Below, piece after piece: positions 35,654 through 43,855 of a stretch of DNA of 64,000 bases (position 1 is its first letter; the number at the start of each line of letters is the position of its first letter). Origin of the DNA: Amycolatopsis camponoti. GTDB taxonomy: Bacteria > Actinomycetota > Actinomycetes > Mycobacteriales > Pseudonocardiaceae. Below the pieces are notes generated by a model, which did not search any database, was not told where the DNA came from, and saw only the letters and a program-made list of their open reading frames with translations. The translations under genes were made by a program, and so were the position numbers. Location: the NCBI RefSeq assembly GCF_902497555.1, contig NZ_CABVGP010000003.1, positions 992,001-1,056,000 of the forward strand, in the 5' to 3' direction.

Positions 35654-37420
35654 ATGTTCACGACGAGGCCCGAGCTGGCCGGCACCTTCGGGATGGTGGC
35701 ATCGACTCACTGGCTGGCTTCGGCCACCGGGATGGCGGTGCTGGAAGACGGCGGCAACGCGTTCGACGCGGCGGTCGCGGCCGGGTTCGTCCTGCAGGTC
35801 GCCGAGCCGCACCTCTGCGGGCCGGCCGGGCAGGTACCAGGCCTCTTCGTGACGGCGGACGACCCGACCCCGCGGGCGCTGGCCGGTCAAGGCCCGTCGC
35901 CCGCGGGGGCCACGCCCGAGCATTTCGCCTCGCTGGGGCTGGACCTCATCCCGGGCAGCGGCCTGCTCCCGGCGACCGTCCCCGGCGCCTGGGATGGCTG
36001 GCTTCTGCTGCTTCGCGACTACGGCACGAAGTCGCTTCGCGAGGTCCTGACGTACGCAATCGGGTACGCGCGCAACGGCATCCCGCTGGTGTCGCGGGTC
36101 AGCGACACGATCAGCGCCGTCTCGCAGCTGTTCACCGAGCACTGGCCGACGTCCGCGGCGCTCTGGATGCCGGACGGCAAGCCGGCTTCGGGCGTGCACC
36201 GGAACCCGGTCCTGGCGGACACCTGGGAGCGTCTGCTGCGCGAGGCGGAGTCCGTGTCGGGGCGGGAAGCGCAGATTGACGCGGGACGTCGTGCCTGGTC
36301 ACAGGGGTTCGTCGCCGAAGAGATCGAGAAGTTCAGCCGGACCGCATTCCGCGACGACTCCGGCCGCGACCACGCGGGCCTGCTGACCGGCGACGACCTG
36401 GCGTCGTGGTCGGCGTCGTACGAGGAACCGGCCTCGGTGGACGTCGGCGACTGGCGCCTGGTCAAGATGGGCGGCTGGACGCAGGGTCCGGCGCTGCTGC
36501 AGCAGGCGCTGCTGATGTACGGCTTCCGCGACGAGCTGTCCTATGTGGACGGCGTGCCCTCCGAGCGCACGGTCCACCTGGCGACCGAGGCGGCGAAGCT
36601 GGCCTTCGCGGACCGCGAGGCGTGGTACGGCGACACCGACGTGCCGCTGGACGTGCTGCTTTCCGCGTCGTACACGGACTCCCGGCGGGCCCTGATCACC
36701 GACACGGCGTCCGCCGAGCTTCGCCCCGGCGACGCCCGCGGCCCCGCCCGGCTCCCGGCGATCCTGAATTCGCTGCAGGGCATGCAGGCTGAAGGCGGCG
36801 CGACGGGCGAGCCGACGGTGGGGCCCCAAGGCCGGACCCGCGGCGACACGGTCCACCTCGACGTCGTCGACGCGGCGGGCAACCTGGTATCGCTGACGCC
36901 GTCGGGCGGCTGGCTGCAGTCGAGCCCGGCGATCCCGTCACTGGGCTTCTGCCTCGATTCGCGCGGGCAGATGTTCTGGCTGGAGCAGGGCCTGCCGAAC
37001 TCCCTGGCGCCCCGCAAGCGCCCCCGCATCACGTTGTCGCCGTCGCTGGCCCTACGCGACGGAGTCCCGACGCTGGCGTTCGGCACCCCGGGCGGCGACC
37101 AGCAGGACCAGTGGCAGCTGTGCTTCTGGCTGGCCCACGTGTACGGCGGCCTGAACCTCCAGGAGTCGATCGACTCACCGGCCTGGCACACGACGGCGTT
37201 CCCGAGTTCGTTCTACCCGCGTTCGTGGAACCCGCGCGAGCTGGTGGTGGAGTCCCGGCTGGGAGCGTCCACTTTGGACGGCCTGCGCGCCCGCGGCCAC
37301 GAGGTCGTGGACGCGGGCGACTGGGCGCTGGGCCGGCTCTCGGCGGTTTCGCGCTCCGAAGGGTTGTTGCGGGCGGCGGCCAACGCCCGCGGCATGCAGG
37401 GCTACGCCTCGGGCAGGTAG
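35654..37420 (+). CDS. ggt: Gamma-glutamyltransferase family Ntn hydrolase
   Basis: A 588-residue proenzyme-like protein. GMVASTHWLASATGMAVLEDGGNAFDAAVAAGFVLQV is the GGT N-terminus (spanning about 13-49). The autocleavage/nucleophile Thr is in RGDTVHLDVVDAAGNLVSLT (about residue 397). SPSLALRDGVPTLAFGTPGGDQQDQWQ is the C-terminal small-subunit motif. No signal peptide is seen, so it is probably cytoplasmic, unlike classic secreted GGT; a cephalosporin-acylase-like or gamma-glutamyl amide hydrolase role is possible. TACTAT (35642-35647) lies 6 nt upstream of the ATG, suggesting a leaderless mRNA. Confidence 0.9.
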   Translation: MFTTRPELAGTFGMVASTHWLASATGMAVLEDGGNAFDAAVAAGFVLQVAEPHLCGPAGQVPGLFVTADDPTPRALAGQGPSPAGATPEHFASLGLDLIPGSGLLPATVPGAWDGWLLLLRDYGTKSLREVLTYAIGYARNGIPLVSRVSDTISAVSQLFTEHWPTSAALWMPDGKPASGVHRNPVLADTWERLLREAESVSGREAQIDAGRRAWSQGFVAEEIEKFSRTAFRDDSGRDHAGLLTGDDLASWSASYEEPASVDVGDWRLVKMGGWTQGPALLQQALLMYGFRDELSYVDGVPSERTVHLATEAAKLAFADREAWYGDTDVPLDVLLSASYTDSRRALITDTASAELRPGDARGPARLPAILNSLQGMQAEGGATGEPTVGPQGRTRGDTVHLDVVDAAGNLVSLTPSGGWLQSSPAIPSLGFCLDSRGQMFWLEQGLPNSLAPRKRPRITLSPSLALRDGVPTLAFGTPGGDQQDQWQLCFWLAHVYGGLNLQESIDSPAWHTTAFPSSFYPRSWNPRELVVESRLGASTLDGLRARGHEVVDAGDWALGRLSAVSRSEGLLRAAANARGMQGYASGR

Positions 37421-37429
37421 GTGGTCAGG

Positions 37430-37477
37430 GGTCGTGAGTGAGAAACAGTGTTAGAACACTGTTTCTCACTCACGACC
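37430..37477. terminator. 48-bp near-perfect palindrome between convergent genes
   Basis: Two perfectly complementary 23-nt arms (37430-37452 and 37455-37477) flank an AG loop. The arm core is GTGAGTGAGAAACAGTGTT. It begins 9 nt past the ggt stop and includes the TGA stop (37470-37472) and last two codons of the minus-strand VOC gene. It would terminate both transcripts. The perfection and length suggest a dispersed repetitive palindrome rather than an ordinary terminator. Confidence 0.85.
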
Positions 37478-38354
37478 TCGGCTGCTGCCAGAGCCAGAAC
37501 TCGATGCCCTGGTTGTCGGTGCAGTCGGCCGTCAGCCCGTACGGGTGGTTCTCCACTTCGCCCGCCTGGCCGCCCTGCTCACGAACCCGCGCGAGCGCCG
37601 CGGACAAATCGTCGACCGCGAACATCAGCTTCCAGCCGACCTGGCGGCCCGGGCCGCCCCAAAGGCCGCCCGGCTGGCCGTCGCCCTCGATGTTCCAGGC
37701 GCCCTCGACCGAACCCGGGGTGAACTGCCAGCCCAGCACCGCGCCGTAGAACGTCTTCGCGGGCTCGTCGGCCGGGACCTGGAACGTGAAGTACATGGCC
37801 TCGCCCTGCTTCGGGGAGGCGGCGGGCTTGGGCGCGGCCTGCGAGACCAGCCAGCGCTGGCCGAACGGGTCGCGGAACGAGCCGCCCCGGCCGTACGGCG
37901 AGTCGCTCACCGGGCGGATCAGCGTCGCACCCAGCTCCAGCGCCCGGTTCACGCTGACGTCCGCGTCCGGCACCTCCACCCGCACTGACGCGCCCCCCTG
38001 CTGCGGCGCGACGTGCCCGATCTCCGGGTACTCCTCGGCGAGCATCAGCACCGCGTCACCGATGGCCAGCTCGGCGTGCCCGATGCGGCCGTCGTCCATG
38101 AGGATCGGCTCGCCGCGGCGGGTCGCGCCGAAGACGTCGACGTAGAAGTCGAGCGCGGCCCGCGCGTCGGACACGGCGAGGTAGGGCGTCAGCGAGCGCA
38201 GTTCGGCGTCGGTCGCCGGTGCTTCGGTCGTGGTCGTCATATCGGCTCCGTTCAAGATGACGCGACGCAGGTTGTCGCGCAGTTCGGCGGCGAAGTCCGG
38301 GTCGGGACCGACCCGCTCGGAGGGCCGGCGAAGCGCGTCGAAAGGCTCAAGCAT
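37470..38354 (-). CDS. Two-domain VOC protein coupled to an ECF sigma gene
   Basis: A 294-residue protein. Residues 1-40 (MLEPFDALRRPSERVGPDPDFAAELRDNL) are a short helical leader seen in sigma-linked VOC proteins. VOC domain 1 is at about 60-165 (LTPYLAVSDARAALDFYVDVFGA, GHAELAIGDAVLMLAEE, FRDPFGQRWLVS) and VOC domain 2 at about 180-290 (MYFTFQVPADEPAKTFYGAVLGW, GIEFWLWQQ). Domain 1 resembles PhnB/glyoxalase types. The ATG overlaps the sigma stop (ATGCTTGA), so sigma and VOC protein are made together. Its stop codon is embedded in a long palindrome. Confidence 0.88.
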   Translation of the reverse strand: MLEPFDALRRPSERVGPDPDFAAELRDNLRRVILNGADMTTTTEAPATDAELRSLTPYLAVSDARAALDFYVDVFGATRRGEPILMDDGRIGHAELAIGDAVLMLAEEYPEIGHVAPQQGGASVRVEVPDADVSVNRALELGATLIRPVSDSPYGRGGSFRDPFGQRWLVSQAAPKPAASPKQGEAMYFTFQVPADEPAKTFYGAVLGWQFTPGSVEGAWNIEGDGQPGGLWGGPGRQVGWKLMFAVDDLSAALARVREQGGQAGEVENHPYGLTADCTDNQGIEFWLWQQPRS

Positions 38355-38871
38355 CGCGACCCTCCTTCTCCTCGTAGGCGCGCCGGAACGCGGCACGGGC
38401 CCGCACGAGCAACGCCTCGGTGGCGTGCACGCTGCGCCCCAGGTGGCCGGCGACCTCGGGCACACCGAGGCCGTCGACGTACCGCAGGGTCAGGGCCGCG
38501 CGGTGGTGCGACCCGAGGGATTCGAGCACCTGTCTCGCGCGCAGGGCGTCGAGCTGCTCGTCCCAGGGGTCCTCGACGTCCGGTGCACCGTCGTGCACCA
38601 GCCGCAGCCCGCGTTCCTCACGTTCTTTGCGCCGCCAGTGGTCGGCGAGCTTGTGCCGGGCGACGCCGATCAGCCACCCGGTGCTCACTGGAGGTGCGTA
38701 CTCCTTGCGACAGGCGGCGACCGCCCCGAGGAAGGTCTCGGAAGTGAGTTCCTCGGCGAGCGTGCGGTCACCGCACCGGGACAGCAGGTACCCGTAGACC
38801 TCCGGCAGGGCCGTCTCGTACAGCCCGAGCAGCGCGAAGGCCGGGTCCGGTCGTACCCGAGGTTCCGTCAC
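38347..38871 (-). CDS. ECF-type RNA polymerase sigma factor
   Basis: A 174-residue sigma factor. Region 2 is ALPEVYGYLLSRCGDRTLAEELTSETFLGAVAAC, with WLIGVARHKLADHWRRKEREER completing it. Region 4 is LGSHHRAALTLRYVDGLGVPEVAGHLGRSVHATEALLVRARAAF (across about 117-160). The start is GTG 38871, only 4 nt after the stop of an upstream small gene on the same strand. Its stop overlaps the VOC gene. No anti-sigma gene is adjacent, so control may be through the coupled VOC protein or the upstream small protein; this is inference. Confidence 0.92.
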   Translation of the reverse strand: MTEPRVRPDPAFALLGLYETALPEVYGYLLSRCGDRTLAEELTSETFLGAVAACRKEYAPPVSTGWLIGVARHKLADHWRRKEREERGLRLVHDGAPDVEDPWDEQLDALRARQVLESLGSHHRAALTLRYVDGLGVPEVAGHLGRSVHATEALLVRARAAFRRAYEEKEGRDA

Positions 38872-38875
38872 ACCC

Positions 38876-39259
38876 TCATAGTCGTCCGGCGCGCGACTTT
38901 TCCGACGGGTGAACTTGGCCTTTTTTCGGCGGCCAGCTCACCCGGATGGTGACGACGTGGTCCCGCCGCCCGGGAAACAACCGGTAGACGCTGACGACGA
39001 AGGTCCCGGGCTTCGCGCGCTTGCGGGACAGGTAGTCGTGCGCGCAAGCGGTCCCGTACCGGACGGTCCACCCCTGGTAGCGCTCACTGCGGTGCTCGAG
39101 GACGAACCCCATGTCATCGACGAGCTCGGTGTATTCGTGCACCCTGCGGTCGCCGGCCTCGCGCCGGTACTCGAGCTCGTGGGGGTAGCCGTACCTGTCC
39201 ATGACCTGCAGGTTCTCGACGCAAGTCAGCGCGACACGGCCCGCACACGGGAATCCCAC
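38876..39259 (-). CDS. Hypothetical protein, 127 aa, upstream of the ECF sigma gene
   Basis: Unrecognised. It is a 127-residue, charged and aromatic-rich globular protein (RYGYPHELEYRREAGDRRVHEYTELVDDMGFVLEHRSERYQGW, shown here as pieces up to about residue 65, then GTFVVSVYRLFPGRRDHVVTIRVSW). No signal peptide or membrane helix is seen. Start ATG 39259 or an internal ATG at 39202 are both possible. It ends 4 nt before the sigma start, so the three genes (this, sigma, VOC) probably form an operon. It could be a sensor or anti-sigma-like partner, but no motif proves it. Confidence 0.62.
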   Translation of the reverse strand: MGFPCAGRVALTCVENLQVMDRYGYPHELEYRREAGDRRVHEYTELVDDMGFVLEHRSERYQGWTVRYGTACAHDYLSRKRAKPGTFVVSVYRLFPGRRDHVVTIRVSWPPKKGQVHPSEKSRAGRL

Positions 39260-39313
39260 ATCGGCACACCCGGCCTACGATTCGTGGTTGATCGACAGCG
39301 AGGGGTGACCACC

Positions 39314-40141
39314 ATGGATCGGCCGGCCAAGCCGAACTACCGACGGCGCCAGCTCGGCCGCACCCTGCGCAAGCTACGCGAGGCGGCCGGGCTGAGCCAA
39401 GAGGACGCGGGCCGCCCGCTGCGGTTCTCCACGTCGAAGATGAGCCGGATCGAGCAGGGCTACATCCCGGGCTACAACGACTTCCTGGCGTTGCTCGACC
39501 GCTACGGCATCATCAGCTCGGACTACGGCGAGTACGTGCGGATGTTCGATTACGCCAAGGAGAAGGGCTGGTGGCACGCGTTCGGGCTGAGCGATCGCGG
39601 TTTCGTCAGCGTGGAAGCCGAGGCGTCGTGGATCCGGAACTACCAGCTCGGTTTCGTGCCGGGCCTGCTGCAGACCGAGGACTACATGCGTGCCACCTTC
39701 GCCGGTGCCCGCGACCCCGTGGAAGGTGAGCTGCTCGAGAACCAGGTGCGGGTTCGGCTGCGCCGTCAGAATCGCCTGACCGAGGCGCCGGTGCTGAACC
39801 TGCACACGGTGGTTGACGAGTTCGCCCTCCGCCGCGAGCCATGCGACGCAGCGGAGCTGCGTCGCATGCTCGCGGCGGGCGAGCTGCCGAACGTCGAGAT
39901 CCAAGTGCTGCCGCAGACCGTCGGCTCGCACGATGGTCTCTACAGCAACTTCATCCTCGCGGGCTTTCCCGACCGGGCGGAGCCCGACTTGGCTTATCTC
40001 TCTTACGGTTTCGGCTCGCTTCAGATCGAGAAGGAGGCGGAAGTTCGCGCTGCTAGGCTGACTTTCGACCATCTCGCCGATCGCGCCCTGGATCACGAGG
40101 ACTCGCGCAAGCTCATCGCGAGGATGATCGCCGAGGTGTGA
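39314..40141 (+). CDS. XRE-family regulator with DUF5753 domain
   Basis: A 275-residue protein. The HTH spans about residues 12-70 (LGRTLRKLREAAGLSQEDAGRPLRFSTSKMSRIEQG in its core). The DUF5753 region spans about 85-270, recognised by SVEAEASWIRNYQLGFVPGLLQTEDYMRA, FALRREPCDAAELRRMLAAGELPNVEIQVLPQTVGSHDG and FDHLADRALDHEDSRKLIARMIAEV. Pairs of this regulator with a small DUF397 protein are abundant in filamentous actinomycetes and can act as toxin-antitoxin-like or developmental switches. The partner gene begins 20 bp downstream. Confidence 0.93.
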   Translation: MDRPAKPNYRRRQLGRTLRKLREAAGLSQEDAGRPLRFSTSKMSRIEQGYIPGYNDFLALLDRYGIISSDYGEYVRMFDYAKEKGWWHAFGLSDRGFVSVEAEASWIRNYQLGFVPGLLQTEDYMRATFAGARDPVEGELLENQVRVRLRRQNRLTEAPVLNLHTVVDEFALRREPCDAAELRRMLAAGELPNVEIQVLPQTVGSHDGLYSNFILAGFPDRAEPDLAYLSYGFGSLQIEKEAEVRAARLTFDHLADRALDHEDSRKLIARMIAEV

Positions 40142-40161
40142 TCCGAGCGGAGGCAATCATC

Positions 40162-40356
40162 GTGAACTGGCGTAAGAGCAGCTACAGCGGCGGCGGTGTC
40201 AACGATGACTGCGTGGAGGTGGCGTTCATCGGTAAAGCCGTAGCCGCCCGGGACTCGAAAGCCCCGACGGCCGGGGCACTCGAAGTGCCGCCGGCCGCGT
40301 GGTCCGCCTTCCTCTCCACCGTCACACCCGGGGGTCCGGCAGCCGCCGCGCGGTGA
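40162..40356 (+). CDS. DUF397 small protein
   Basis: A 64-residue protein, VNWRKSSYSGGGVNDDCVEVAF followed by AARDSKAPTAGALEVPPAAWSAFL, is the hallmark DUF397 sequence (WRKSSYSG, CVEVA, RDSK, W-x-F). GTG 40162 with GGAGG at 40149-40153 is favoured over GTG 40138. It is the cognate partner of the preceding XRE-DUF5753 regulator, as in the BldB-like/WhiJ-associated pairs of Streptomyces. Its 3' end overlaps the convergent MFS gene by 35 bp, so antisense interference is possible. Confidence 0.92.
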   Translation: MNWRKSSYSGGGVNDDCVEVAFIGKAVAARDSKAPTAGALEVPPAAWSAFLSTVTPGGPAAAAR

Positions 40357-41746
40357 TCGCGACCACCACCGCCAGCAGCGCCACCACCCCGATCACCCAC
40401 GCGAACGCGTCCCGGCTGCCCAGCGAGCCCGACAGCTCCGCGTACAAACTCCCCAGCACCGCCACTCCCAGTGCCAGCGACGTCTGCTGGTTCGTCGTCA
40501 TCACCCCGGAACCCACGCCGGCCAGGTCCGTCGGCACGTGGGACAGCACGATCCGGAACAACGTCGTCGACGCCAGGCCGTTGCCCACGCCGATCGCCAC
40601 CATCGCCGGGGCCAAGTCGAGAATGGTCACGTTCGGCCAGGCCGCCAGCGTCGTGCACAGCAGCGCCACCATGCCGAGCACCACGATGGCTCCGCCGGCC
40701 GGCACGACCTTCTGCCCGTAGCGCGCCACCAGGCGGCTGCTCAGCATCGACACCGTGAAGTACGCGACCGCCGTCGGGGTCAGCGCACCGCCCGCACCGA
40801 GCGGGCCGAAGTGCAGACCCTCCTGCAACGTCATCGCGAACACGAACATGAACGAGCCGAACGCGACGAAGAACGGCACCGCCACCATCAACCCGCTCCG
40901 CACGCTCGGCAGCCGCATCACCGACGGCGGCAGCAGCGGTGTGCCACCCCTGCGCTCCAGACGTCGCTCGACGTGCACCAGAGCCGCGGCCGAGAACGGC
41001 GACAGCGCCAGCAGCACGATCGACCATGCCGGCCAGCCCAGGGCACGGCCCTCCATCAGCGGGACCAGCAACGACAGCAGAGTGGTCGCCAGCAACAGCG
41101 TCCCCAGCCGGTCGATGCCCAGCGGGTTGTGCGCGCGGCTTTCCGGCAGCCGCCGGGCCATCACCAGCACCACCAGCCCGATCGGCACGTTCACCAGGAA
41201 GATCGGCCGCCAGCCCGTCCCGAAGACGTCCGCCGCCACCAGGGCGCCACCCAGCAGCTGGCCGACGACCGTCGACAAACCGCCCGTCGCGCCGAAGAGC
41301 CCCAACGCGCGTGAACGCTCTTCGCCGGACGTCGTCGCCTGGATGATCGAGAGCACCTGCGGCAGCAGCAACGCCGACGCCGCCCCCTGCGCGGCGCGGG
41401 CGATCACCAGCGTGGTCGCCGTCGGGGCGATTCCGCAGGCCAGGGACGTCAGCGTGAACAGCCACAGGCCGACGAAGAACAGCCGCCGCCTGCCGAACGA
41501 GTCGCCGAGGCGGCCGCCGACCACCAGCAGCACCGCGTACGCAATGCCGTAGGCGGCCACCACCAGCTCCAGCGTCGCGGTGGACGCGTGCAGGTCGGCA
41601 TCGATCGTCGGCAGCGCGACGTTGACGATGAAGAAGTCGATGATGGGCAGTGCCGCCCCCAGCAGCACCGTGACCAGGCCGGCGGGGGTCAGTCCCGGCC
41701 TGGCCGGAGCGCCGGAGGTCATCGGCGCGAGTTCTGTCGTGGTCAT
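40322..41746 (-). CDS. MFS drug exporter, DHA2/EmrB-QacA type
   Basis: A 474-residue antiporter with about 14 hydrophobic helices. Motif D1 is seen in IDFFIVNVALPTIDADLHAS, motif A in GGRLGDSFGRRRLFFVG, motif C-like glycine/proline run in GATGGLSTVVGQLLGGALV, and WRPIFLVNVPIG is typical of DHA2. It would expel a hydrophobic compound or drug by proton antiport. It is divergent from an XRE regulator, and the region between the starts carries two CTGGTACCAG palindromes, implying local control. Confidence 0.92.
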   Translation of the reverse strand: MTTTELAPMTSGAPARPGLTPAGLVTVLLGAALPIIDFFIVNVALPTIDADLHASTATLELVVAAYGIAYAVLLVVGGRLGDSFGRRRLFFVGLWLFTLTSLACGIAPTATTLVIARAAQGAASALLLPQVLSIIQATTSGEERSRALGLFGATGGLSTVVGQLLGGALVAADVFGTGWRPIFLVNVPIGLVVLVMARRLPESRAHNPLGIDRLGTLLLATTLLSLLVPLMEGRALGWPAWSIVLLALSPFSAAALVHVERRLERRGGTPLLPPSVMRLPSVRSGLMVAVPFFVAFGSFMFVFAMTLQEGLHFGPLGAGGALTPTAVAYFTVSMLSSRLVARYGQKVVPAGGAIVVLGMVALLCTTLAAWPNVTILDLAPAMVAIGVGNGLASTTLFRIVLSHVPTDLAGVGSGVMTTNQQTSLALGVAVLGSLYAELSGSLGSRDAFAWVIGVVALLAVVVAITARRLPDPRV

Positions 41747-41771
41747 GGGTACTACGATCGCCCCGGATTTA

Positions 41772-41823
41772 AACTGGTACCAGTTGTCGTTTATCCAGGT
41801 ATCACGACTACCTGGTACCAGGT
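41772..41823. promoter_or_regulatory. Paired palindromic operators between exporter and regulator
   Basis: Two perfect 14-bp palindromes share the core CTGGTACCAG: AACTGGTACCAGTT (41772-41785) and ACCTGGTACCAGGT (41810-41823), with centres 38 bp apart. Between them, CCAGGTA (41795-41801) and TACCTGG (41809-41815) make a third interlocked inverted pair. They fill the divergent promoter region and are the probable binding sites of the adjacent regulator. Confidence 0.75.
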
Positions 41824-41847
41824 CCGGAGACGTGCGATCCTGGCACC

Positions 41848-42681
41848 ATGACCACCGCCGTCGAATCCGACCTCCGCCGCCAGGAGCTGGCGAGGTTCCT
41901 GCGCAGCCGTCGCGAGCGGATCACGCCCGAGCAGGTCGGGCTCCCGCTGCACGGCCGCCGGCGCACGCCGGGGCTGCGCCGCGAAGAGGTCGCGCAGCTC
42001 GCCGGCGTCGGGGTCACCTGGTACACGTGGCTGGAGCAGGGCCGCGACATCAACGCGTCCGAGCAGGTGCTGCAGGCGATCGCCCGCACGCTGCGGCTCG
42101 ACCCGCACGAGCACACGCACCTCTTCCGCCTGGCCGGGGCGCCCGAGCCGGAGAACGAGAAGGACTGCCAGGTCATCTCGCCGCAGCTGGAACTGATGCT
42201 GAAGAAGCTCGAGCCGTACCCGGTCGCGGTGCGCAACGCCCGCTGCGACCTGCTCGGCTACAACCGCGGCTACAGCTGGCTGATGGGCGACGTCGACGGG
42301 ATCCCGTTCGAGGACCGCAACACCCTGGTCCAGTGCCTGCTCAACCCGGAGTGGCGCAAGCGGATGCTCGACTGGGACACGAACATCCCGCGCGTGATCG
42401 CGTCCTTCCGCGCGGCGATGGCCGAGCACGTCGCCGAGCCGGCGTGGAAGAACCTGGTCAAGCGCCTCAAGGCGGAGTCGCCGCTGTTCGCCGAGCTCTG
42501 GCCGCACCACGACGTCAACTCCGAGCCGATCCGCACCAAGCGGTACATGCACCCGGACGTCGGGCTGCTGCAGTTCAACTTCACCTACCTCTACTCGGGC
42601 CGCCGCTCGGAGATCACGGTGTCGACCTACACCCCGGCCGACGAGGAAACGGCGGCGAAGCTGCCCCTCGTGTTCGACTGA
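41848..42681 (+). CDS. XRE-family regulator with MmyB-like ligand-binding domain
   Basis: A 277-residue regulator. The N-terminal HTH spans about residues 10-80 (LARFLRSRRERITPEQVGL, RTPGLRREEVAQLAGVGVTWYTWLEQG), where GRRRTPGLRREEVA is diagnostic for this actinobacterial subfamily. A C-terminal PAS-like MmyB domain spans about 108-270 (YPVAVRNARCDLLGYNRGYSWLMGD, TKRYMHPDVGLLQFNFTYLY), thought to bind small molecules. Divergent placement over a palindromic region suggests it represses or activates the DHA2 exporter and itself. Confidence 0.93.
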   Translation: MTTAVESDLRRQELARFLRSRRERITPEQVGLPLHGRRRTPGLRREEVAQLAGVGVTWYTWLEQGRDINASEQVLQAIARTLRLDPHEHTHLFRLAGAPEPENEKDCQVISPQLELMLKKLEPYPVAVRNARCDLLGYNRGYSWLMGDVDGIPFEDRNTLVQCLLNPEWRKRMLDWDTNIPRVIASFRAAMAEHVAEPAWKNLVKRLKAESPLFAELWPHHDVNSEPIRTKRYMHPDVGLLQFNFTYLYSGRRSEITVSTYTPADEETAAKLPLVFD

Positions 42682-42748
42682 CGACGTACGCCGGGAGCAC
42701 GCTCCGAGACGGACGCGCCACCGCGCCGCGCCCGGTAGGTTTCGCGGC

Positions 42749-43855
42749 ATGAGAAGGCCGCCGTGGGCAGGACGCGTGGCGCGCACCGTCGTCGTTCTGG
42801 TCTTCGTGCTCGGGGCGACCAGCGCGTCTTCGCGGTGGCAGCCCGGGGCGACGCCGCTGACCCCACCCGCCGCCGCGTGGCTGGCCGCGACCGTCCTGAC
42901 GCTGCTGTTCGTCCACCGCTTCCCGCTGACGCTCTTCCTGGTCACGGCCGCCTCGGCGTTCGGCTACTACGCCTCCGGCCTGCCCGGCGGGCCGGTCATC
43001 CTCGTGCCGACCATCGCGTTGTTCATGCTGACCCGGCAACGGGGGCCGCTCACCGCGGGCATCACCGGCTCGGCCGCGCTGGCCGCCGCCTACGTCACGC
43101 ACGTCGTCACGACCCGGTCGTTCGCGCTGGAGGCGGGCGCCGGGTTCGTCGTCGTGTGGCTGGTCGCCGTCATCGGGGTCGGGACCGCCGTCCGCTACCA
43201 GCTCGACGCGCTCGCCGCGCGCCGCGGGCAGGCCGACGAGCACCGGCACCGGCTCGCCGAGCAGGAACGGCTGCGGATCGCCCGCGAGGTGCACGACGTC
43301 GTCGCGCACAGCCTCGCCATGATCAACGTCCAGGCGGGCGTCGCCGCGCACGTCGCCGACCGGCGGCCCGAGCAGGCGAAGGAGGCGCTGCTCAACATCA
43401 AGGCGGCCAGCGCGTCCGCGCTCAAGGACCTACGCGCGACCCTGGCCGTGCTGCGCTCGGGCGAGGACAAGGCGCCCGCACCGAGCCTCGCCCAGGCCGC
43501 CGAACTGCTGGCACACGCCCGCGACGCCGGGCTCACGGTCGACGTCCACGGCGAGCCCGGCGACCTCCCGGCCCCGGTCGACGCGGCCGCGTACCGGATC
43601 CTGCAGGAGTCGCTGACGAACGTCGTCCGGCACGCCGACCAGCCGGAACACGTCGACGTCCGGTTCGAACGCCGAAACGGGACCTTCACGCTGAGGGTGC
43701 GCGACGACGGCCGCGGCACCGCTCCGCCGACGCCGGGCCACGGCCTGCGGGGCATGAGCGAACGCGCCGCCGCGCTCGGCGGGCGGTGCACCGCCGGGCC
43801 GGTCGACGGCGGTTTCGAAGTGTGCGTCGAGCTACCGATCGAGGGAGAAGCATGA
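42749..43855 (+). CDS. NarL-type sensor histidine kinase
   Basis: A 368-residue kinase. About five membrane helices (residues 10-150) form an intramembrane sensor without a large outer loop. HisKA_3 contains RLRIAREVHDVVAHSLAMINVQAGVAAHV with the phosphorylated His in EVHDVVAHS. The ATPase domain has YRILQESLTNVVRHA (N-box), DDGRG and GHGLRGMSERA. The start is ATG 42749, with TAGGTT 7 nt upstream and no ribosome site, so a leaderless mRNA is likely. The ATG of the regulator overlaps its stop. Confidence 0.93.
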   Translation: MRRPPWAGRVARTVVVLVFVLGATSASSRWQPGATPLTPPAAAWLAATVLTLLFVHRFPLTLFLVTAASAFGYYASGLPGGPVILVPTIALFMLTRQRGPLTAGITGSAALAAAYVTHVVTTRSFALEAGAGFVVVWLVAVIGVGTAVRYQLDALAARRGQADEHRHRLAEQERLRIAREVHDVVAHSLAMINVQAGVAAHVADRRPEQAKEALLNIKAASASALKDLRATLAVLRSGEDKAPAPSLAQAAELLAHARDAGLTVDVHGEPGDLPAPVDAAAYRILQESLTNVVRHADQPEHVDVRFERRNGTFTLRVRDDGRGTAPPTPGHGLRGMSERAAALGGRCTAGPVDGGFEVCVELPIEGEA

